Source: Bacillota bacterium (GTDB lineage Bacteria > Bacillota > Clostridia > Acetivibrionales > DSM-1351). Taken from it: a stretch of DNA of 21,077 bases. The stretch lies in the NCBI GenBank assembly GCA_023436485.1, contig JAEZIU010000122.1, positions 1 to 21,077 of the forward strand, given 5' to 3'. Each line of letters opens with the position of its first letter. Positions within the stretch are counted from its first letter, which is position 1. The position numbers and the translations under genes are program-made. Below are positions 16,609-21,077 of the stretch, one piece after another. The notes beneath the pieces are model-generated. The model saw only the letters and a list, made by a program, of their open reading frames with translations. It did no database searches and was not told the origin of the DNA.

Positions 16609-16719
16609 ATGTCAAAAAAACAGCAGCCTGATCAAAGAAAAGCAAGAGTTAAGACAAGTGCCGGGCAGGTTCCCAATCCCGGTCAGAAGGCAAATACAGA
16701 AGTTACTACTCCAAAGTAA
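16609..16719 (+). CDS. Small peptide, 36 residues, unknown function
   Basis: A short gene with an excellent ribosome binding site (TTGGAGGT, 16593-16600) nine bases before ATG 16609, ending at TAA 16717-16719. It lies 74 bp after the MetRS-like gene and just before a strong terminator, so the two probably form one transcript. The peptide is strongly hydrophilic and basic: it begins MSKKQQPDQRKARVKT, has a Gly/Pro/Asn/Gln-rich centre (AGQVPNPGQK) and ends in TTPK. It has no cysteine, aromatic residue or hydrophobic stretch, so it is not a membrane peptide and not a lanthipeptide-type precursor. It looks intrinsically disordered. I do not recognise it. It could be a substrate or partner of the synthetase-like protein, a spore-type small basic protein, or a regulatory peptide. 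Confidence 0.75.
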   Translation: MSKKQQPDQRKARVKTSAGQVPNPGQKANTEVTTPK

Positions 16720-16729
16720 ATTTTATATT

Positions 16730-16769
16730 AAAAAGGAAAAACCAGCTACCGCTGGTTTTTCCTTTTTTT
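16730..16769 (+). terminator. Strong terminator after the small peptide gene
   Basis: A perfect 17-bp stem (16730-16746 with 16751-16767) around the 4-nt loop TACC. The right arm runs into TTTTTTT (16763-16769), with a matching A-run on the left. It may work in both directions. Confidence 0.95.
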
Positions 16770-16844
16770 ATCATAAACTTTTTTATATCTGAATCCATAT
16801 TTCAAACATAAAAAAGTTTATTTTAAAGAATACTGTAAATAAGC

Positions 16845-16872
16845 TTGATAATAGTAATAATTATGATACAAT
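16845..16872 (+). promoter_or_regulatory. Sigma-A promoter of the purine permease
   Basis: TTGATA (16845-16850) and TACAAT (16867-16872) with 16-bp spacing, each one mismatch from consensus. Transcription would start near 16879, giving a leader of about 100 nt. A second TTGACA at 16885 lacks a good -10 box. Confidence 0.7.
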
Positions 16873-16906
16873 ATTCCTGTATTTTTGACAATATTATTCA
16901 AAATAT

Positions 16907-16954
16907 GCCATAAAACTACCTTGTTTTTCAAAACATTGGTAATAAGTTTATGGC
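16907..16954 (+). promoter_or_regulatory. Structured leader hairpin upstream of the purine permease
   Basis: GCCATAAAAC (16907-16916) pairs with GTTTATGGC (16946-16954) with one bulged A. Inside, TACC pairs with GGTA and TGTTT with AAACA, leaving an asymmetric loop (AATAA side) next to the outer stem. The hairpin ends 10 nt before the ribosome binding site CAGGAGG, so it could control translation. It does not match the classical purine riboswitch pattern. A regulatory role is inference from position and structure. Confidence 0.45.
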
Positions 16955-16977
16955 GACATGATTCAGGAGGCGGAATA

Positions 16978-18408
16978 ATGAGTTTTTTTGAAAGGCAATT
17001 CAAACTAAAGGAGAGCGGAACAAACGTTGCAACTGAAGCAATGGCTGGATTCACTACCTTTTTTACAATGGCCTATGTCATTTTTGTAAACCCTACTATT
17101 CTAGGTCAGACAGGGATTCCTAAGGGTGGAGTTTATGTTGCAACAATACTTGCAGCAGTCGTAGGAACTCTTATTATGGGGTTATTCGCTAATGTTCCAT
17201 ACGCACAGGCTCCGGGTATGGGATTAAACGCATTTTTTACTTTTACGGTTGTATTCGGATTGGGGTACACTTGGCAGCAAGCCATGGCAATGGTGTTTAT
17301 CTGCGGTGTCATAAATATAATTATTACGGTAACTCAGATAAGAAAATTGATTATTAAGGCGATTCCTGAATCACTTCAGTTAGCCATTGGCGGGGGTATC
17401 GGACTATTTATCGCCTATATAGGCTTCAAAAGTGCAGGGTTTTTAAAATTTACATCTGAAGGAAAGGCTTTTTCCCCACTAAAAATTCTGGGAAGTGATC
17501 CCAAATCTGCTACGGTTGTAGCAGACGGAGCAAATGTAGTTCCTGCTTTTGTGAATTTTACAAATCCTGTTGCTCAGGTAGCAATAATAGGTCTTGTAAT
17601 AACAGCTGTTTTAATGATTCTAAAATTAAAAAGTGCAATACTTATAGGTATAGTTGCGTCTACTCTAATTGGTATTCCTTTACACGTAACTGATATTTCA
17701 ATGTCCTCCTCATACAATGTGGCCGATGTAGCCCAGACTGCTTTTAAGATGGACTTTGCGGGTCTGTTTAGTGACCCGGGGAAATTGGCACTTGTTTTGG
17801 TTACAATACTTGCATTCAGTTTGTCGGATACCTTTGATACAATAGGAACATTCATTGGGACAGGCCGTAAGAGCGGTATATTCGATGACAAGGATGAAGC
17901 TGAGCTGTTTGAGGGAAAAGGCTTTAAGTCTAAAATGGACAAGGCACTTTTTGCAGATGCTATTGCTACATCTATTGGTGCGTTATTCGGTACATCAAAT
18001 ACTACAACTTATGTTGAGAGTGCAGCCGGTATAGGTGTAGGAGGAAGAACCGGTCTTACATCGGTATTTACCGCCATACTGTTTGCTTTGTGTCTGCTGT
18101 TTGCACCTATCGCAGGAGTAATTCCTGCAGCTGCTACAGCACCTGCGTTAATTATTGTAGGTGTACTGATGATGGGAAGCTTTGCAAAAATTAAATGGGA
18201 TGATTTTGATGAAGCGTTGCCGGCATTCTTTACAGCCGCAATAATGCCGTTTGCATACAGTATATCAAGTGGTATTGCTTCCGGATTTATTATGTATGTG
18301 ATTGTAAAGATATTCAAAGGAAAAGCAAAGTCCGTACACCCTGTCATGTACATTGTAACCGGGCTGTTTTTACTGAACTATTTAATAACTGCCATGCTTA
18401 AACTTTAA
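16978..18408 (+). CDS. NCS2 family purine permease, AzgA/PbuG-like
   Basis: A 476-residue membrane protein of the nucleobase transporter NCS2 family, in the hypoxanthine/guanine/adenine branch. Conserved segments are APGMGLNAFF (78-87), ESLQLAIGGGIGLFIAYIGF (131-150), SLSDTFDTIGTFIGTG (281-296, substrate-site aspartate region) and NTTTYVESAAGIGVGGRTG (341-359) with the conserved glutamate E347. About twelve to fourteen membrane segments fit the family. It should take up purine bases by ion symport for salvage. The start at ATG 16978 follows AGGAGGCGGAATA. An upstream in-frame TTG at 16885 lies inside the leader and is rejected. The gene is monocistronic with its own promoter and terminator. 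Which purine it prefers is not shown. Confidence 0.93.
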   Translation: MSFFERQFKLKESGTNVATEAMAGFTTFFTMAYVIFVNPTILGQTGIPKGGVYVATILAAVVGTLIMGLFANVPYAQAPGMGLNAFFTFTVVFGLGYTWQQAMAMVFICGVINIIITVTQIRKLIIKAIPESLQLAIGGGIGLFIAYIGFKSAGFLKFTSEGKAFSPLKILGSDPKSATVVADGANVVPAFVNFTNPVAQVAIIGLVITAVLMILKLKSAILIGIVASTLIGIPLHVTDISMSSSYNVADVAQTAFKMDFAGLFSDPGKLALVLVTILAFSLSDTFDTIGTFIGTGRKSGIFDDKDEAELFEGKGFKSKMDKALFADAIATSIGALFGTSNTTTYVESAAGIGVGGRTGLTSVFTAILFALCLLFAPIAGVIPAAATAPALIIVGVLMMGSFAKIKWDDFDEALPAFFTAAIMPFAYSISSGIASGFIMYVIVKIFKGKAKSVHPVMYIVTGLFLLNYLITAMLKL

Positions 18409-18434
18409 TAATATAATATACTCCCCCTACTTTT

Positions 18435-18466
18435 ACTCCCTTTGCATTTATCAAAGGGAGTTTTTT
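18435..18466 (+). terminator. Terminator of the purine permease
   Basis: ACTCCCTTTG (18435-18444) pairs perfectly with CAAAGGGAGT (18452-18461), loop CATTTAT, followed by a T-run to 18466. Confidence 0.93.
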
Positions 18467-18482
18467 CTGGGCTGTTTGATAT

Positions 18483-18511
18483 TTGACCTCAAATGGGGAT
18501 TATTATAAAAT
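18483..18511 (+). promoter_or_regulatory. Sigma-A promoter of the esterase gene
   Basis: TTGACC (18483-18488) and TAAAAT (18506-18511) are spaced by 17 bp, each one mismatch from consensus. The start codon at 18555 is 43 bp past the -10 box. This also argues against an in-frame start at the TTG of the -35 box. Confidence 0.7.
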
Positions 18512-18554
18512 AAAAAAGTTGAATATATATGAAAAATGGAAAGGAAACTTGCAT

Positions 18555-19514
18555 ATGCCGTTAATTGATATGCCATTGGCAGAATTGAAAAAGTATAATG
18601 GAATTAATCCGTGTCCACCGGATTTTGATGAATATTGGGATAAGGCAAAAAAAGAAATGGAATCAGTCAATCCAAAGGTTGAACTTGTTCCGTCCGGCTT
18701 TCAGGTGCCATTTGCGGAATGTTTTGACCTCTACTTTACAGGGGTAAGGGGAGCAAGAGTACACGCTAAATATTTACGTCCAAAAGGTGAGAATAAACCT
18801 CATCCTGCTATATTACAATTCCATGGTTACACAGCCAACAGTGGTGACTGGAATGACAAACTAAATTTTGTAGCTATGGGGTACTCCGTTGCAGCACTTG
18901 ATGTCCGTGGTCAAGGGGGTTATTCCGAGGATTCGGGAAGTGTAAAGGGGGATACTGTCCACGGTCATATAATGAGGGGGCTTGATGATAAGCCTGAAAA
19001 TATGCTCTTCAGACATGTTTTTCTGGATGCAGCTCAACTGGCTAAAATTGTAATGGCGTTGCCGGAGGTTGATGAGAACAGAGTAGGTGCCATGGGATTT
19101 TCCCAGGGAGGAGCTTTGACTCTTGCCTGTGCATCTTTGGAACCTCGTATCAAGAAACTTGCACCGGTATATCCTTACCTGTGCGACTACAAAAGAGTAT
19201 GGGAAATGGATCTGGCAAAGGATGCGTACAATGATATCAGAGATTACTTCAGATTCTTTGATCCCCTTCACGAGAGAGAAGACGAAGTGTTCCAAAAGCT
19301 GGGGTATATAGATTTACAATACCTTGTCAAACATATAAAGGGGGAAGTTCTGATGGGAGTAGGGCTGATGGATAATATATGTCCACCTTCAACACAGTTC
19401 TCCGCTTATAATAAAATAACTTCAAAGAAGCAAATGCTGATTTATCCTGATTACGGCCATGAAAATATTCCAACAGTTATGGATAAAATCTACCAGTTTA
19501 TGTTAGATCTTTAA
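18555..19514 (+). CDS. CE7 acetyl-xylan esterase / cephalosporin-C deacetylase
   Basis: A 319-residue alpha/beta-hydrolase of carbohydrate esterase family 7, close to the family's usual length of about 320. The N-terminus MPLIDMPLAELKKY is typical. The catalytic triad is S183 in GFSQGG, D273 in GLMDNICPP and H302 in YGHE. The RGQGG motif (118-122), Y92 in HGYTANSGDW and the HE pair (302-303) are also as in known CE7 enzymes. It has no signal peptide, so it works in the cytoplasm, removing acetyl groups from small imported xylo-oligosaccharides. It is usually active on other small acetylated substrates too, and the native form is often hexameric. AAAGGAAA precedes ATG 18555. It forms a single-gene unit but fits with the importer/GH3 locus 5 kb upstream. 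Confidence 0.95.
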   Translation: MPLIDMPLAELKKYNGINPCPPDFDEYWDKAKKEMESVNPKVELVPSGFQVPFAECFDLYFTGVRGARVHAKYLRPKGENKPHPAILQFHGYTANSGDWNDKLNFVAMGYSVAALDVRGQGGYSEDSGSVKGDTVHGHIMRGLDDKPENMLFRHVFLDAAQLAKIVMALPEVDENRVGAMGFSQGGALTLACASLEPRIKKLAPVYPYLCDYKRVWEMDLAKDAYNDIRDYFRFFDPLHEREDEVFQKLGYIDLQYLVKHIKGEVLMGVGLMDNICPPSTQFSAYNKITSKKQMLIYPDYGHENIPTVMDKIYQFMLDL

Positions 19515-19519
19515 AATAG

Positions 19520-19562
19520 AGGCACCCGGCTTGATTTAGTGTGAAATATCAGTCGGGTGCCT
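19520..19562. terminator. Bidirectional terminator between esterase and ATPase genes
   Basis: AGGCACCCG (19520-19528) pairs with CGGGTGCCT (19554-19562), and GAT/ATC extends the stem inside. It sits between two convergent genes, with T-rich sequence on both outgoing sides (TTATCTATT rightward, TCTATTTT leftward). Confidence 0.8.
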
Positions 19563-19573
19563 TATCTATTATC

Positions 19574-20674
19574 TTATGCCATACTGAAAAAGTAATCGTC
19601 TATTTTAAGCCTTAAATCGTGATTTATTTTATCAACTATGTCATAATCAATTGCATCTATGTATATATTTTCAAGGTCGTCGTTAAGATCTTTAGCATTG
19701 GAAAGATAGTGTGTACCTTCGCTGATTATCTCTTTGTACCTGGAGGTGATATCCTCAAGCTGTGTCTTAAACTCCTCATCAGTACCGGGTTTAATTGCAT
19801 ATGAGTATACATCAATAATTCTATCGGTATCCTTGGAAGGAAAATACTCATGGGGAGCGGTACTGTCAAATACAGCTACGGATAACTCTCTGATAATAAC
19901 CATATCAAGACTGTCGGGATCGAAGCCGCAGTGATATATTTCCACATTAAATCCCTTGTCACAGGCTGACTGAGCGATCTTCTTAAGCATAGTGGATTTC
20001 CCTGAACCGGGCCTGCCTTTTATAAAATACCTGTTTGTCATATCAGAAGTGAGATCCATAACGAAATCCACGGATCCCTTAGGGGTAGCACCCCCGAAGA
20101 ATCTGTTCTTCGTACAGGCCTGTTTGCTTTGAAAACTGCTACCGATTATAGTATTGATGGTCTCTTGAGTAATTTCATCCATTTTGTTAAAGTCAATATT
20201 TGAAATGTATATCTTTTCCCACTCATCATGAACTTTTAGTGCCTGTGAGAAGAGTTTATAGGCACTTTCATAACACAAAGCAATTTGTTTATTAATTTTA
20301 AGAATATCGTCTTTCAGAGGAATTAGCTTTTTGCTGTCCCATGCAGATCCAAGGTTTATGTACTCTTCAATTGCTCCCGGGGCTCTGGGCTCTACCACGT
20401 GAGGGTATGTTCCATCGACAACGCCTATTCCCAAGGAAGGGAGAATAATACCATCAACAGAGCTATTGTCGCAAGGGGAATGAATGTACTCTACGTCAAA
20501 ACCTCTGTTGTACCACTCCTTGCCAAGTCTCTTCATAAGGGTTGATTTCCCGGTAGCAGGACCTCCCTTCAGAATAAAAAGTCTGTCCAGATAATTAATA
20601 TTGTCATCCAAGTAGTTTACAAATCCCTTTGACGAGTTGGCGCAGGCATAGTAGTTAATAATCTTTGCACACAA
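19574..20674 (-). CDS. Tandem P-loop ATPase-like protein (PRK06851-type)
   Basis: A protein of 366 residues made of two similar halves. Each starts with a Walker A motif: GGPATGKST near residue 37 and GRPGSGKST near residue 220. Each continues with a basic helix, GF(D/N)VE, a short 'H...D..D' stretch and a (V/F)D(S/G)T.PH segment. The halves are an internal duplication. It is cytoplasmic with no membrane segments. Families of this layout occur in Clostridia and Bacilli with unknown function; I know no proven role. A GTG at 20686 would extend the frame by four codons but lies inside the ribosome binding site AAAGGTGGAG. TTG at 20674 is 8 nt past that site and is therefore preferred as the start. 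The gene is monocistronic and converges on the esterase gene. Confidence 0.8.
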   Translation of the reverse strand: MCAKIINYYACANSSKGFVNYLDDNINYLDRLFILKGGPATGKSTLMKRLGKEWYNRGFDVEYIHSPCDNSSVDGIILPSLGIGVVDGTYPHVVEPRAPGAIEEYINLGSAWDSKKLIPLKDDILKINKQIALCYESAYKLFSQALKVHDEWEKIYISNIDFNKMDEITQETINTIIGSSFQSKQACTKNRFFGGATPKGSVDFVMDLTSDMTNRYFIKGRPGSGKSTMLKKIAQSACDKGFNVEIYHCGFDPDSLDMVIIRELSVAVFDSTAPHEYFPSKDTDRIIDVYSYAIKPGTDEEFKTQLEDITSRYKEIISEGTHYLSNAKDLNDDLENIYIDAIDYDIVDKINHDLRLKIDDYFFSMA

Positions 20675-20690
20675 AAGACACTCCACCTTT

Positions 20691-21077
20691 CAATAACTTG
20701 GGTATTATATTTCAGAATATGCAGATACTAGTAATATTGCTAAAACCGTCGACTAAAAATAACCACTTTAGCCAGGTGTGTCATGCAATCTGAATGTGTA
20801 AAACACTTCGTTTTGAAAAGTGCATATTAACATTGTATACAATTTAAAACATATAGTTATATGCGGAAAGCCTTTGGATTACTGGAACAACAAACACAAA
20901 ATCTATAAATATTCTTTTGTATGAATATATATACATGAAATATTTGAAGTTGAAAGCTGCATATTTGATTAAAAAAATAAAATTATGGCAAAAACATGTG
21001 TTGAAATTTATACAACTGTATGTTAAGATTGTTAGTGAAAAAATTATCAAATAATTTGCTTGCCTGAAATACTGAAT
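20691..21077. other. Spacer without a convincing gene
   Basis: AT-rich sequence of about 390 bp. TATAAT on the minus strand (20709-20704) lies just upstream of the ATPase gene and may be its -10 box, without a clear -35. A plus-strand promoter-like pair, TTGAAA (20813-20818) and TATACA (20836-20841) with 17-bp spacing, points rightward out of the window. A 39-codon plus-strand frame (20935-21054) is very Lys/Ile/Leu-rich but has no ribosome binding site. Confidence 0.4.
20813..20841 (+). promoter_or_regulatory. Promoter-like sequence pointing out of the window
   Basis: TTGAAA and TATACA at 17-bp spacing. It could start the leader of the next gene to the right or a small RNA. Only the sequence match supports it. 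Confidence 0.35.

Noticed and set aside
16770..16977. Classical purine (guanine) riboswitch before the purine permease
   Set aside because: The expected three-way junction with its TCTACC and CGTAAA-type loops is absent; only the different hairpin at 16907-16954 is seen.
20844..21050. 68-codon minus-strand frame at the right edge
   Set aside because: Starts with TTG without a ribosome binding site in very AT-rich DNA; Phe/Ile/Tyr-rich composition typical of chance frames.
1..21077. CRISPR array, insertion sequence, transposase or phage genes
   Set aside because: No regularly spaced direct repeats, no transposase or integrase motifs and no terminal inverted repeats with target duplications were found; tRNA-Ser has no visible second att-like copy in the window.

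Overview
The window is AT-rich, low-GC Gram-positive DNA. It has strong AAGGAGG-type ribosome binding sites, sigma-A promoters and rho-independent terminators. A YesMN-type two-component pair faces a lipoprotein-dependent sugar importer, and cytoplasmic GH3 and CE7 enzymes are present. Together these suggest a plant-fibre-degrading Clostridia member, most likely the Ruminiclostridium (Clostridium cellulolyticum/papyrosolvens) group. The genus is inferred from gene content, not from a database match.

Layout. (1) 1-1080: the 3' end of a pentapeptide-repeat gene, a long hairpin, a gene-poor stretch with a small GC-rich island, and tRNA-Ser(GGA) on the minus strand with a good promoter. (2) 1123-4922: a two-domain HD/HD-GYP protein (c-di-GMP phosphodiesterase type) on the minus strand, divergent from a two-gene ABC-2 type transporter (ATPase and permease). 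(3) 4965-13982: a carbohydrate utilisation locus. A response regulator (REC plus AraC HTH) and its YesM-type histidine kinase run leftward. The sugar-binding lipoprotein, two MalF/MalG-type permeases and a cytoplasmic GH3 glycosidase run rightward from the same 250-bp divergent control region. No ATPase is encoded in the locus, so a shared MsmK/MsmX-type ATPase elsewhere is expected. Two intercistronic hairpins without U-tracts sit between the binding protein and the first permease and between the second permease and GH3; they may tune relative expression. (4) 14035-16770: a decayed coding fragment, then a two-gene unit with its own promoter and terminator. It encodes a divergent methionyl-tRNA-synthetase-like protein with altered KMSKS and active-site positions, followed by a 36-residue peptide. 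This is the least explained part of the window. (5) 16845-18466: an AzgA/PbuG-type purine permease with an approximately 100-nt leader holding a structured hairpin. (6) 18483-19562: a CE7 acetyl-xylan esterase/cephalosporin-C deacetylase with its own promoter and terminator. (7) 19574-20686: a protein with two tandem P-loop ATPase halves on the minus strand, then about 390 bp without a convincing gene.

How the parts fit: the kinase/regulator pair probably senses an extracellular oligosaccharide and activates the importer. The imported oligosaccharide would be cut inside the cell by GH3, and CE7 could remove acetyl groups from imported xylo-oligosaccharides. The GH3 motifs lean towards the beta-xylosidase-like subgroup, but the substrate cannot be fixed from sequence alone.
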